From Cloeon dipterum (Eukaryota; Arthropoda; Insecta; Ephemeroptera; Baetidae), in the NCBI RefSeq assembly GCF_949628265.1, contig NC_088788.1, positions 26,336,335-26,400,334 of the forward strand: a DNA stretch of 64,000 nt. The letters are read 5' to 3'. The notes beneath the pieces were generated by a model. That model made no database searches. It was not told the DNA's origin and worked only from the letters and a program-made list of their open reading frames with translations. Made by a program: the position numbers and the translations under genes. This document shows, in pieces, positions 23,364-37,400 of the stretch (positions are counted from its first letter, which is position 1; each line of letters starts with the position of its first letter).

Positions 23364-25039
23364 AAAGTTTTTTACAGATTTTTCTGACATGATTATACTG
23401 CTGATCTATTCATTAACTAAAAAAATGGGCATAATTTTTGACTAACTGATCTATTTCTTTTAAAGCTTGTTTTAAAACTTGTTAGGATGAATTTTGTATG
23501 TAGTAAAAAGTTTTTTCATGATAGAAATGTTTGTATTGCCAATCACGTGCCAGAGCCACTCCTCTAGATGGATCCAGGCGGAACCTGTCAGATGGTTTTA
23601 ACACGTGCTCAGATGGTAAAATGTGGAATGTGTTTAAATTTTAAATATGCTCCTTTTGAAGTCCCCATAAATTGGAAGCCCAGTAAAAAATCATTATTTA
23701 TTATTAATTTCACATTTCTTTTATCTTCTTCTCAATCTGAGAAAAATTTGAACAGTGTAGTAATAGATTATTTCCCCGTCAGCATCTTGACCTCGATAGT
23801 GCTCCAAACCAGAGCACCTAACACGTGTTTCAAGCTTTTTAGGCGCTTGACACAAACCATGCACGCGCGCGGACAAAGCAAACGAGTCTGGATGCTGTTA
23901 TACCGAGATTTATGACGATTCCGACTCGGAAACCAAGAAACTAAAATGTCTGATTGACATACGGATGGCATCGTCAAGATATTTTTCCCGCAACACTTTC
24001 GGCCAAGTCACATTTTTTACTTGCCAACTCTGCGGTTCATTTTTATTACAGTGTATGTGATCATCATTCGGGTAATCAAACGCACACGCCAAACCCGAAA
24101 CTTATGCAGCGGAAGCGTGGGGTCAGAATGCTAGCGTTCACGCCGCATATAGAAAATGACGCGAGGTGATCACTCTAGTTTTGCAGTCGGAATATTTTTG
24201 GGCAGGGTTATCGTGAAGCAAAGGAAGTTGGGGAACAGGTCAGCAAAAGCATGTCTGCACCAACAATTTCGGTGATAACAACCCTGCGTGGGCGCTGGGC
24301 AGGCACCGCACTCTCAGAATGCATATAAACGCTCTCTCTTTTCCTCCGGGGTGCTTTTTTGTCATTTCCTAGCGGCGGGGTTGAATGAAATGTGCTTCAT
24401 TCATTAAATGAGAAAAATACGAGTGAGTGATTGGAGTAGTCTGAAAAAAGAAAGTTTTTTTCAATAGAGCTGATAATTATTGAGTTGCTGATTGCGAGAC
24501 GCTGTTCATTCAATTTGAAGAATTTTTTTATTCGTATGTAGCGGTTCCTTGGGCGTCTGCCCTTCATTCGTTTTTGATTTATTTTGACAAATTCAAAGAA
24601 AAATTGGGACAGGGGAGAAAATGTATCACTATAATGAGTTGAACGAAGGGCAGATTTTAGTAAATTGGAGAAATACATGTTCATGTCAGCCAAGATACAC
24701 ATTTTTGGAAATCGAGATGTCACTCTTGAATTTATAACTTCTTGCAGCAAAAAGCCGCTCTTATAAATCTCATATCGAAAAAAATTTTAATGTTTTTAAG
24801 TGCTTTTGCCTTCTATCCAGATTTCAACCGCATCTCTCAGAATTGCTTATTTTGCCCTTCCTTAAATTCTTACTTGTCGCAATTTTTTTTCTTTTTCCAC
24901 TTTCTAATATAAATTGCATTATAATGAATAAACATGTTTTGGATACCTTTTTCAATGGTTTTCTTTCTAAATATGGGATCTATATTACTGACTGCCCGTT
25001 GTCAGAAGTGGCAAAAGGTGATTAATTAAAAGGGACTCG

Positions 25040-25755
25040 AACTGCTCAAATAGTTCGACGGACAGGGAGAACTCGCCACTGGTTTTCGCACCTTTCCAGC
25101 GGCTTAGGGACCAATGTTTTGCGTTGGAATCGAAGGCCTCGATGCGGGGAGGCGAAAAGATGGTAGAATTTGGCCCAAGCTCCTCTCCGACCACTTGGAT
25201 CCATGTTTTCAGCGGTGTTATTCGCACCCGGTGAGCTCATGAGCAGATGTTCCAAAAAATATTTGAGATTTGTAGTGGAAGAACGAAATTTTCAACACAA
25301 CAAATGTTAATCAATTTTATTTTATTTATTTTTTTGCTCTTTTAATCCCTGTCCGAGGACCGGAGGACCGGGAAGGGCGCGCACTGCACTAGCACGAATG
25401 CTGAAACCCCCAGGTCCCAATAACACCGCGAACGGATAACATGGGCGCACCAGGCCGCACAGGGACCCAGCCCACTCAAGGGCCACTTGCCTCCGCACCG
25501 AGGACTGCATTGAAACGCTAGACATTCGTCCCGTGAAGCCAAATCACGCATGCTGGAAAGGTGCAAACCAGCAAGTAGCGAGTCGGCGCCGGTGCGCCTC
25601 CCAGCCCGTTGAGCAATTTGAGCATTTCGAGTCACTAAACTAACCACTTTTTGCCATCTCCGACATTGGGTAGCCAGTATTAGATATCCGAACTGCTCAA
25701 ATACCTCTCATTGCTTTGACACTCCTGAGAGTGCCTTAACAATGCGAGCCAACGG
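25040..25755 (-). repeat. GC-rich composite foldback repeat, copy 1
   Basis: It has two related arms in opposite orientation. A diverged arm B lies at about 25071-25240, and a well-kept arm A on the minus strand at 25340-25621. A tail to about 25755 includes CATCTCCGACATT and CTCATTGCTTTGA. The element at 51637-52370 has the same arm order when read from the other strand. No terminal duplication was identified with confidence. Confidence 0.75.
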
Positions 25756-28700
25756 GCTGGTGATTTTATTTCACTGAATAATCATGTGCATCTTCGAAAA
25801 TCAGAAAAGTGAAAAAGGCATAATGTACAAGCGATCAAGTCGCTTAAACGAAAATAAAAAGATAGTCACGGTGCCTAATAGTATTCTTTCTACTATTTCA
25901 ATTAGAAAATACTATTCAGATTGATCATAATTTTTACAAAATTAATAATATTTTTCAGTACAGGCAGCGAAATACCAAATTAAGTATCTTTTAATTACAT
26001 ATAACTCAACGTGCAGCGTTTGAGATGCATTGCATGGTTTTAAACTGCAGGTTGAAGCAACCTGTTTGTGAAACGCGGCTTTCTTCACATTCTTCCCTCC
26101 TCGAGTACTAAGAACTCCATCAATTGAGTTGTGTCTAGCACAATCAGCAAACAAATAACAAGTTCTCGCGGGAGCATAACGCATCGGCATTCAGCGTCGG
26201 GCTGGAAAAACGCGCCAATTTGTCTCATCGACAATGATTTGCTGAGTGAGTGAAGGGTGCAAGGTGCGTCCCTGCGCAGTCGGCTCGATTGGGACAGGTG
26301 TCGTCTCGATAGAATAAAAAGCGGGCCTTCTTTGCGTCTCGCCGTCCCAAAAAATCGAATTGCCATGAATAGGCATTCATAAATGTTTTGCGATAAAAGA
26401 AATCAATGATTCGGCATAGTATTCGCGTTGTGGGTTCACAAAAACTCTTCGCGTTGGCACGATAATAGCGCGTGGCTTCTGTTTGTTTAATATGTATTTC
26501 CGGTCGGGCGTGTCTCCAAAATTCGCCATGTAACACCCTGTTCGGCTCCGCGTGCTCAATTATTACATTTCGCTCGACGAGTGAAACCTGACGCCGCCTC
26601 GTTTTTACTCTCTCCGAAGCGTTGTTTTTTAATCGGGCGCTAATGGGGCGAAAGGGAAGAGATTTTTCACATTCCCCTCGTCTGAATCCGGAGATGACAG
26701 ACGGCACCGCTTTTGCTTAGTTAGAAATATAATTATTTTTCTAAATGCTAACGATAATAGTTTGGACATAAATAAGAACGGAATTGCAATGGACGTTTCA
26801 TAGCATAATAAAAGTAAAAAAATTAATTTCATTGAAAATTGAAGTTTGATATTTGTCCAGTTTACAGCTTACCCGCCCTTAACAATTAATTGAATTGATA
26901 TGATTTTAGCGGAGAAAACCGTACAAAATATGCTATTTAAAAATTTCAATATTCAGCTGCCCTTCACTCGACAAAAAATTACCATATATCATTAATCATA
27001 CTTAAATCCTCTCTTTATCTCTTCCGCCGGATATTGGTTCCTATCAGTATTTTGAGGCAATTAGGGATTAGATATGGAACTGAAAAGAGGTTTTTTTAAA
27101 TACAGGCATAGCAATTTTTCAAAATCTGTTTCAATTTTCCTGTTGCCGCAGACGCAAAATAGAGCTTTTGATTTTCCTAAATTGCATCGTACTCAATTTG
27201 TAGTATTTTTTTTGTATCGTTTGCAGTCACATTGTAAACTTTTTATCAACACTTGAAAACCCCTTCGTATTTTTGAATACGAAAATTTTTGCAATTATTC
27301 TTGGTGTTTTAAATTGTGACAAAAGGTAAAAAATATTTGTGTCAGGCAGCAATGCGCTCGACTAGTTCAAAACGTATTTTTCGATTATTCCAGTCAACCC
27401 GAAAGAAAGTCAATTGCTTTTGAAACTTCGTTATAAGTATTAAAGTTTACAACTCCTGTAAATAAATAAATGTTTTATGCTTAAAGTCCCTTCTCTGATT
27501 GAGTTGAGAAAATTAAGAAACCAAACTGCGCTCATACTAAATCTAGGACGCTCAACAATATAAAAGGAAAAAACATCAAAACGATATTTATTAGACATTT
27601 ACGGCCCACCAGTGTTTATCAAGGGCTTGAAAATGATTTACTAAAAAGTTCTCGCAGTGATCGAATTGGGGCCGAACAAAACACATGCTCACACAGAAGC
27701 AACCCTGAATGGATCGTAGAAGAGACTCGAGGGTTACGCTGGGGCGACGAAAGCAAAGGTCACGAATAATAAAGATAAAGAGGTGAAGATAATGTGAGGG
27801 AGAGGCTTTGCAGCACCATTCATTCATTCATTCGTGCCAACTGTTCGCGCCACTTCCGCCCTGTAAGCAGCACCCCTAACTTTGTCTCTTCAATGAATGA
27901 AAGTAATTACACTCCCGCAAGACAAAAACTACTTAAAATAGTTTTCCTTAACTTTGGAATTTACGGAGAGAATAAAGAGAAGAAGTAATCATTATCATAT
28001 TTATACAGATTCAAATCTAGAAAGTATTTAAAGCATTTTGTTAACAATTTAAACATAACACGAAATAATAACAATTATTTTTAACATGCCTCAAAGAACT
28101 TTCTAGATTTTATTTAAAAGATTGTTTTACTGAAGCCAAAAATTAACTTTAGATCGTCAAATATTTTATTCCTGAATCGTAAAAATTTGAATTATTAATT
28201 ATAAAAACGAAGCAAAAGTTTTAAAAATATTTGACTGGGACGAGAAATAAAGTGCATTTATCATAAATTTAATTTGCAATGTGCGACTCGTAGAGTCAAA
28301 TTTGAAAATATCTTGTGTGCATCAGAGGAGAGCGACAGGAAATAGCGTCTTGCTTACTTTAGACTTTGCGGCACCGCTCTGTAAATAAAATTTTATAATA
28401 TGATGAGCTGGTAACAGAATCCTTTGTAGGCCATGATAATGCACACTCGTCGGAATATACTGATGGATCTGCTTGGAGAGATCTTTCTCGCCGCCCGCCG
28501 TCCGCTCGTAATACGCAAGCAACTGAACGAGCCGAGATCGAAAATCAGGCGCCGTCGCTGCTTCGCACACGTTGTATGTTTTGAAGTATACTATATACGC
28601 GTGCATAAAAAATAAATAAAAAATATTGTGAGGAATTTCGCAATTTCATTATAAGTATGATGGTACAAAAACTATTTTTTATTTTTAAAAGAATATGTTT

Positions 28701-31404
28701 GTGACTTGAACCCTCTGCTACTTTTCTTTTTCTTGTGGAAAATATATTACTTATATTTATGATTCAATTTTTATTACAATTGAAAGCTCCCAATTCAAAT
28801 AACTATCGATAATGTAATTGGGAATGGTATGTATACAAATCCGCAAAAATACGATGAGTTTATTTTTAACAACAATTGAACTGCCATCATTTCCTGAAAA
28901 GACTCACTTTGGATGAGTCTAAGACATTCGGGGAGGCGCAGACGCATTTTCAGAGCGATATTTGCAAAACAAGACGTGAGAAATTTCACTGAGCAAACAA
29001 ACAAATTGCAATTGCGGGAGAGACGAGAGGCGAGAGGCAGGGGACGAGAAAGGTTCCGAAGGCGATTCCCACGTGTACACGCACTGACATAAGCGCGGCA
29101 GATAAAAGAGCATCCTATTTAATCTCATCAGCAGTATAAATACACGCGGCGGCGAGCCAAAGGAGATGTGAAATGCAATTGGAGTCGAATAAAAGCGGCA
29201 GCACCTGCTGTTCCCACGCCACCAATGGGGGTGAAAGCACAATCCCTTAATTGTGATCGGCAGTCTTCGGGGGCCGTTGACTCTGCGTCGCGGGCAAACA
29301 GGAGCAGTGTTAATGTTCTGATCGGCAGCGCCATCAATATTATCTACACCTCGACAAAGGGTTCGATTTATTGTCACCGCGTCAACGATAACGGAAAGAG
29401 GGATGAGTTCTGTTTGTTTGACTTGCTGAGCCCCAAATTGCTATTGAATCGACAGAGGTGTCGGAGCAGGTGACGAAAATTCCTGAACTCATTTGAATGG
29501 CAAGCATTGTTGGGCATTTAAACAGTTATCACCCATTTTTATCCACAAACAAATACATATGAAAACTATAAAAATTCTAGATAACTCTGCTGTCGATCTC
29601 AATGCACGTGTTGAATCAACTTTAAATTCGAAGTAGATTCCTTCAAAACGTCACGCATTTGTAAGGATGCAGCATCTTTCATGCTAAAGAGATGAAATTG
29701 TCACACTATATTTCATCTTCAGAGAGCTTCAAGGTCCAAGGTCTGGTTGACTTTAACTGCATCATCAAAATCGCAGTAAATAACAAAATAATTCACCGTG
29801 CTTTCCAACCCTTCTTGTAATAGTACCACAGAGACTTTGAAAATATTATTTAAATGTTGAATTTTGAAATCATCATCCGATAGTCTTAAAATAAAATAAA
29901 ATGAATTAGGATATTTGGAATCATTTTTTCAAAATCTTTCTAGTTTGTAAAGAGACGAATTTAACAGGAGGAATACTTCAATTTTGTAAAATTATTTTAG
30001 TGAAACTAATCTGTACTTTATTAAATTCACTCCAACAATTTCATTGGTTTCAAAACTTTATCCATTAGATCTGGAGACGAAAATCAAACATTTATGGTGA
30101 TCCTGATATATGTGAAATACAATATGCGGCTGTTTTTCTCTTAGACTACACTGAAACATGTATACATATATAGAAAATTCAAGCATTTTTCATATTTTTC
30201 AAATAAACCTGACTCCTGCACCAGAATTAAGTTAGACTTTCCCGCCAGACTGAAATAATACGCCTGTAGGTCTTTTGTTGCTGACGAAACTCGATTCCGA
30301 GAAGTACCCAGCCACGCTCAGAGAACGTTCTATTGCATTTGGCATTAATAATAAAGAGCCGAATCTGCGTGTCCATTAGTGGCCTTCAAGTAGGCAACCG
30401 TTTCATTTTTAACGAATCACATCTGGAGCAGCAATTAAAATAATAATTACCAAGCCCCGGCTATCACAGATCGAGGGGCGATGATTTTTGAGCTGCTTAG
30501 CCTTTGACGCGACCCCTGAATATTTCCTCTCATTTTCTACGCGTCGCTACTAGAGACGTGTCTCGGCGGATGTGAATTATGCTCTTGACGAATAAAACAT
30601 CGCTTATGTGGTTCATTTGCAAGTTTTATTGGTACAAACGGGAAAATACATTAATGATATTTACATATTGGTCTTTTATGCAAAAAAGGTTTGATAAATG
30701 CATCAGGTGATACGACGTTTTTTAAAATGCAGAAAATTATGAGATAAGAACTTACATCAACCAGCGTTTTTACACAAAATATATACTGCTATCGTAGTGT
30801 CTGCGGAGTTCAATACTGAGCTCTGCTGTGTAATAATACTCGTTTAGGCACTCGTGTCACTACTATATATTTATGCTACTGAAGAGAAATTCAAATTACA
30901 AAAATCATTTCTCGTCCTTTCAAACTTACGCTGGCTGCCGACTATAACAGCTAAATGTGAAGTTACAAAAGCGAACAACAAATTTATCACAAATTTGCTC
31001 GCAAAGGCACAATCAGATCATTTTCCTCCAACTCCGGCGATTAAAATGTACAAAGTAAAAGTGTCACTTAAAATTGAGCAGAGCCACCTTGTATAAAATT
31101 ATTGCCTTTTTTCAAAGTGGAATGAACAAACTATAAAAGCAATTTACATCATTGCAACGATATAAAAATATACTATTTTATTAAATATATACCGCAGATC
31201 TTTAATTATATCAATATTAAAACATCAGATCTTTAAAGGACTACGACGACCATTTTTTCAAAGGTGGTCCATTTAGATTATAGATTTTAATAGTTCCTGT
31301 TAGTACTACTTAATTCCCCGTGAAAAAAATAGAAATTCCTGCCCTTTTCGGGAGACTATTACACATTTTTTGTTCGTCGATTCATTATAAGTACAAGAGG
31401 GCGG

Positions 31405-34400
31405 CTAGTTGCTCCAGTTGCCCGAGTGGTTGCTGTCTTGGTAGCCCGAGTCCCTCTGCAGGTGCTGGTAGGCCGAGTGGTCGCTGTCGGGGTCCTCGGA
31501 GTCGCCCTGCTGCACCTGCTGCTGGTACATAGGAGGGCTGGCGTCGTAGTAGGTCTGCCCCCGCTGCAGTTGCTGGTAAGGGGGCAACGCGGGGTGCTGC
31601 ATGGACGACTGGGCGCTCCACGACGACTGGTAGAAGTCGCAGAAGTTGAGGTGCGAGTGGTGGTAGGTGGGCTGCGGGGCCGGCGGCACCTCGAAACCGC
31701 GCCCCTGCTCACACTTGGTCATCATTTCGTGGTACGAGACGCGCTCGTTCTCCTCCTCGCTGCCCCGGAACCTGCTGTACGCGGTCTGGCTGTTCGCCGG
31801 CCCCACGCTCGCCGCCTTACTGCTGATCAGGTAGCGGTCCATCTCGGATGCCTCCGGCGGCGGGCCGTCCGTCGAGATGACGTGCATCAACCCCAGGTCC
31901 GTCTGCCGGAAGTCGATGCTCTGCTGCTGGTTCTGGTGCTGCGGGTGCAGCGGCTGGCTCTCTGAGCTGGAGCACACGCCAGGGCCTGCAACCAAAGGAG
32001 AGAGAAAGATTCGTAATTTTTTTCAATTGCAAGTCGTTTGAAAATAAAACTGCGAGATGGAGTAATTGTAATGGCAAAACAATTTGCAATAATTATTACA
32101 AATTTATACTGCCACCTAATATGTTCACTGAGCACCAAATCTCGTATAAGATGGTTTTCACATCTGTTTCCACTAACAAACGTTTCTTTGAGTAAATGCA
32201 TGCAACTAAATAGTTTGAAGACTTTACAGATGATATAAAGTTATACTTTTACTCAAATTATTGGTCTCGCACAAAATATTTCATTAAAAATACCGTATAT
32301 TTCGTTCTGGTCACAGTATTGCATGGTGCAATGTCTCAAAACACTTCAATTGCATGCGTATTTACGCAAATAAATGTTTTTTTGGGAGGGGGAAACCCTT
32401 TGTTACCAAATGATGTTTTTGTTATTTGCTGTCATTTTGGATAGGAGATGAATGGGGCATAGTTGCTCTGCCGATCCGCAGATTTGGTAGCGCCAATTTT
32501 CAATCAAACCGTTCAAAAAATGCCAAAACGTGGACCATAGAATATCATCGGACGTAAAACATAATTTGTACTGCATTTTTGCAGTTCATGACAATCTCTT
32601 TGTATTTTCCCCATTTTATTTGTATTTTAAAGAATTTAAAGAAATTAAAATAATTCAGGCACTCACCTTGTAGATCATTGTTCATGCCGTAGACTTTGTT
32701 TGATGCAAAAGACGCGTATCTGGGAATATAATCTCCAGTAGCTTGAGGGGTGGTGGGGGGAGTCGGAGGCCCGTGTGAACTGCGAGGTGAAATTCCTGGT
32801 GCGCAGGGTGACATTGATGTCTCTCTTTTGGTAGCACGACTGCAAACACAAAAATAATTTGGTCAAATAAAATTTTATTTAAAAAAAACCTTCTATCGTA
32901 AAAATAAGAAATTAAAAAATGTTTATTTTGTGTGTACCTGTAATTGATTGCAGTCGTCTGCTCCTGAGAGTTTTGGTTCTCGTTTTTGACGGATCCTTTG
33001 AGATGTTTGCGCCTCCGCGGCTGGTACTTGTAGTCGGGATAATCTCTCTTGTGAATCACTCTGAGACGCTCGGCCTCCACCATGAACGGTTTCTTCTCGT
33101 TTTCGCCGAGATCTCTGCAACATATCACATTTCCGGCCAATGTTAAATGTGAGTGGAGAAAACTCATGTCAGCGGGGCATGGGGCCAAAGCGAGGGTCAG
33201 AAAAAGCAAACTAATTTTAGTCTAGTTTTTCTGCATTTTATGTCGAGAAAGCTGAGGAAAACTAACATCTGTATGCCTGCGTGTAAACGGGAGTAGAATT
33301 TAATATATCTTGCTCTACAGCAAAATACGAGCTGTGCGAGCTTTGTTGAAAATATTAAGCAACGTGCGACGTCGGCGTGTACGATTTCGACTCTGATTAT
33401 TAAAATTTCAAACGAGCGATCAAGTAAGGAATTTAAGCCGAGCGAATCATCGTGCAGGACTGCTTGCAGTGAAAATGAGAACAGAGGTTTTTAGCTCGTC
33501 TGTTTCCACTAGTCCCAATAATTGCAGGACCTCATATGTTGCAAGTTAAAACACTGAGTTCGTCTTTCAACAATCCACTTTTCCCTCGTTTTCCTTTTGC
33601 GAAATGTTTTTAATAACTTCTCTGCTTTCCTTAAAGATAATTTATGATTGCACTGAATAAGTAATATCAAATCGCATTTCCGGCCAACGTTGCACGAGTT
33701 ATATTCGCAACCCAGATATGTAAACCGAGACGAATAAAAATCAACTAGAATACCAAAAGATGAATTTGTGCTTTTTCTGATGACAGATTGACAGCAATTT
33801 TCGTCCTCAAAATGCTTTAACTTCTACAGCTTTATTTTGAGCTCTTATTCGTAAATCAATAAAAATTGGCTGCGTCTTAAATTCCCGTTACGATGTCCTC
33901 ATGTGATAACAGCACCAAAATTATTATATTGAAAAAGTTCGAACTCGAGAGTGCGATTCCTGCACTTCATTAGCATCGCCGATGTGTTGTAATCACGATG
34001 CCATCCCACATTTATTATTTTAATTGCAGACGTGCGCCCAAGTATGGAAAATTCGCCGCGAAAGGCACATGCAGATCACTCGTCGCCGGCCACGCTTTCA
34101 AAACAGACGCGCGGGCGTAAAAAAAATCGGCCATGCAGCGCATCTCGGCAAAGACGAGCATTTTCACAATATTTTATTTACAGCAAGAGCGAACAGTGGT
34201 GTCCATTCATGAAATCATTTCACACAGCCAGAAAGGCATATATGGAGGAAAAAGTGCATTTCGAGACGAGCGTGACGAGCTTTGAAGTAGACCGGGCGAA
34301 TGCCACCAGACGAAATTCGTCTGCAAAGTTACTCTCGCCAAATTTAAATTTATGCGAGCCGTGCCGTATGTTTAAAAAAAATCCATTTCCTCTAATTTTT

Positions 34401-37400
34401 TTCTTACCCATAATGGAAAATATCTTTTTTACGACTGTTCCAGTTTTCAATAATGTGCTATGCAAAGTTTTCGGTGGAAGTTTCAGGCGTTTCTGTTTTA
34501 AAAAATCATTTATAGAATTTTAAAATGAAATGTTAGGTCATCCCTTGATTTTTCAATGAAGAAAGAACAGCAGCAGTAGTGCTTTTGCATGAATAATTGA
34601 AAATATTTCTGCCATTGTTTCATAGATGCTCTCTATATGATGGTCCTAAAACTAATTCCTCAATCGAGATTCCTTCAGATATAATTATGAAAATAATGAA
34701 ATAGTTTGAGAAATTTATAAAATTTAAGTGTAGACTGATGAAAATAAATTTGTAATATAATTGTTTGACAAAAAATATTAAAAAAAATCGAGATAAAGCC
34801 ACTGGCTTGTGAAGGACTTACATATTAAAACTTGAACCTGAAAAAGGGTTCATCGGCCTGCCCTCTTAAAGGTGACAGACTTTAGTTTCCGGAACAATGT
34901 GCGTTCAATGTGCTTCTCGTCTTTGTTTGTCCACGCGCCACAACAGAAAGCCTTTCTTTGAAATTGTATTTTCAGGGGGAAAATGCGTTTTCATGTGGTT
35001 TGACACCAAAAGTGTGCGCGACCTGGTTTGCCGACGGATTAGCACGCTAAGCCCTTTCGTCCGTCCGTCCGCTGCGCCGTCCACTTGAACATCTGCGCTC
35101 CTCGTGTGGTCCAAAAGCCTTATGCTCCCGCCCATAAATTACTGCGAAAAAAGTCTACGAGCGAAAATGCTCGATTGAATCTGGCCAGCGAGCGAGTGAT
35201 GGACAACACGAACGACTCGGGGGTTTGCGATCTAATCTACTTTGATGAGTAGCAGCGAGCGGAAGTTTGTCTAAAAGCAAGAAGTGCACACGCTTCCAAC
35301 TCGCTGTATTTTTTCATCTCATTATCGGCTACTATGTGTATGTACTCCACGTATATGAAAGCTTCCTAGAAAAAATCACTGGAAACCTCGCTGTTTAATA
35401 CAAAAAAAAATAAAATGGGAATTTAAAGAAAAGAGTTGATATTTTTAAAACATTTTCATCCTGGAAATTGCTTCAATATTCCATATCAAATTTAATAAAA
35501 TCGGTGGATCTAATAATGGGATTTTCTTTTTTAGCGACTTATGATTTCAAGATTTTCACTGATTTATTTAATGAACTCATGAAAAACCAGTTTTTAAGGG
35601 TTTTGAAATTTTTTCTTGTTTTGTTTAGCAAAAACTGGATAAGAGCCTTTCCTGCTGACAGACGCATACATATTTGATACGAGTCTCTTCATTAATTTTT
35701 CATTATATTTTGTAAAAAGAGACCTATAGATTCAATTCAAAAGAGCACTATGGATAACATTCAAATTCACTTTTTCCATCTCCTTAACTGCATATTTAAA
35801 AAAAATAATAATCAAATTGCAAGTAGCGAAGGTAAACTCAAATTTGAACTCTTTATTTTTCTTTTCTGGTTGTACATATGGGAAAAATTTCCATTATTAA
35901 TAGAAACTAGTGCGGCTGTGTGCAGTAAAATTATGAGTTCTACAAAAAAATTTGTTTTTTGACATTTTCACTTAAAATGACTCTCACAAAAATTACTCGA
36001 GACTGCTGCATCAAATGTTGAATTTTGGTTTAATTTTTTGCAAGCGAATTTTTTAGCTATATTGGAAAGACAAACATTCTGCTTTGGCAGCTGCTCTTTT
36101 CCGAAATGTCTGAAGCGTCTGAAGATATGAACGCAAGGTGGTGCGAACTTGAAGACACGCAACCGACTTTCGAGTCATCAACGGTGTGTTTTGGTGCGGG
36201 AGTTTTGTCGCTCACCTTGCAATATTTGCCTAGCATCGAAACATAATTTTACGCCGCGCGTGCACACCTGCGAGTTATCAACAGGAAGAGACCCAAGACG
36301 GTGTATGTGATACACTTATAATCGAGAAGCTGTGAGTATATCTATCTGATGTAAAGAGGCCGGAATCGGAGCGGAAGTTGATGCTGTGCAACAACTATTT
36401 TATGATGCGTCTTTTATCACCTTTTGACAGATTGTAAACAGAGTCGCCGGTTTGCGAGTTTCCGCGATCGGAAGGGTGTGTTATTGTAATAAAAATATCA
36501 TATTGATTTCAATTCGATAATATTTGCTTTTCCTGCTGTTTGCAGAAAACCAGCACTTCCTCTTTTTGAACTTTCATTGATTGTTGCGAGCAAACAAAAA
36601 ATTGCTCACGATTATTTAGTATAAAGAATTTAAATCCCAAGTCCCGCCGTTTTGTCTCAAGTGGGCGAACACCCTTTGAGAAAAGAGCAGTTTTATTGTC
36701 GGCTGTAAAGTTCTTGTTTCATGGGAAGGAGGGAGAAGAAAAGCACGCGCATGTAATTTGTAATATAGAAGTATAAGCACGGAGCAGAGTAGAGAGAAGA
36801 GCAGAGCACCGGGAGATTGAAATCGCTCTCGTTGCTCCGTTTGACTTGTTGAGCGTAAATGATGTGCGCCAAATTTATTATACGACAATCACATGTGTGC
36901 AGCTTGAGGTCAATGGGAAATTTGAAATGGAAAACACGTTCCAATGCCAATGACTGGACGCATAAATATTTTTTTTAAAATATTTGATTTGAAAATATAG
37001 CAAAATCCTCTGTGACAAAACTACAGCTACACTTCTTTTCTATCTAGATTAGCCAAAATAAACCAAAGTGCAATTTTAATACTTATCAACAGAATCATAA
37101 ATTTAAAAAAAGGAACAGGAAGAAGCTGTGAAATAAATTTAAAAAATAACAGGCGCTAAATTGTGTAAATAATTTTTCCAAGTAAAAAACATCGGCACAA
37201 AAACAACCATGAAAGAAATTCCAGTGACAATGGTGGCTGTAAATTTCACGCTTGTCCTGTCAGCATTTGGTGAAAGCAGGGAAAATGCAAATTAGGGTGA
37301 CTTTCTGAGATGCGTAGTAAATGTTTGTAAAAAAATCTGCCGTTGCGTTGTCTGTCTGGCCAGATCAAAAGTACCGCTGTGTGTTTAACGCATGCACCGA

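Larger units (their letters stand above)
20534..31404. other. Long intergenic stretch with repeats and no supported gene
   Basis: About 11 kb between MCRIP and the 3' end of the minus-strand SoxE gene. It contains GC-rich repeat copies at 23128-23363 and 25040-25755, an 8-bp hairpin at 21596-21614, a GC-rich block at 21730-21850 and GC-richer islands near 24.1-24.4, 26.1-26.7 and 28.9-29.5 kb. TATA-like boxes occur in islands (TATATA at 22393, TATAAA at 24324, TATAAATA near 29142), but no transcript can be built from them. The 3' UTR of the SoxE gene probably occupies the last several hundred bases. Confidence 0.5.

Noticed and set aside
25342-25647. Open frame shared by the three GC-rich repeat copies, possible repeat-encoded protein
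   Set aside because: The copies are almost identical in DNA, so a shared frame is expected without selection, and no domain is visible.
26225-26707. 160-codon minus-strand open frame
   Set aside because: No ATG-anchored domain, no splice support and no recognisable motif; it sits in a GC-richer island.
29136-29473. TATAAATA box followed by a 101-codon frame, possible gene
   Set aside because: The frame begins with GTG rather than ATG, and neither motif nor splice partner is visible.
30276-30300. CTGACGAAAC, resembling a hammerhead core
   Set aside because: There is no room for stem II between CTGACGA and GAAA.
31426-31965. 179-codon plus-strand open frame
   Set aside because: It is antisense to the last SoxE exon and is due to GC-rich codons there.
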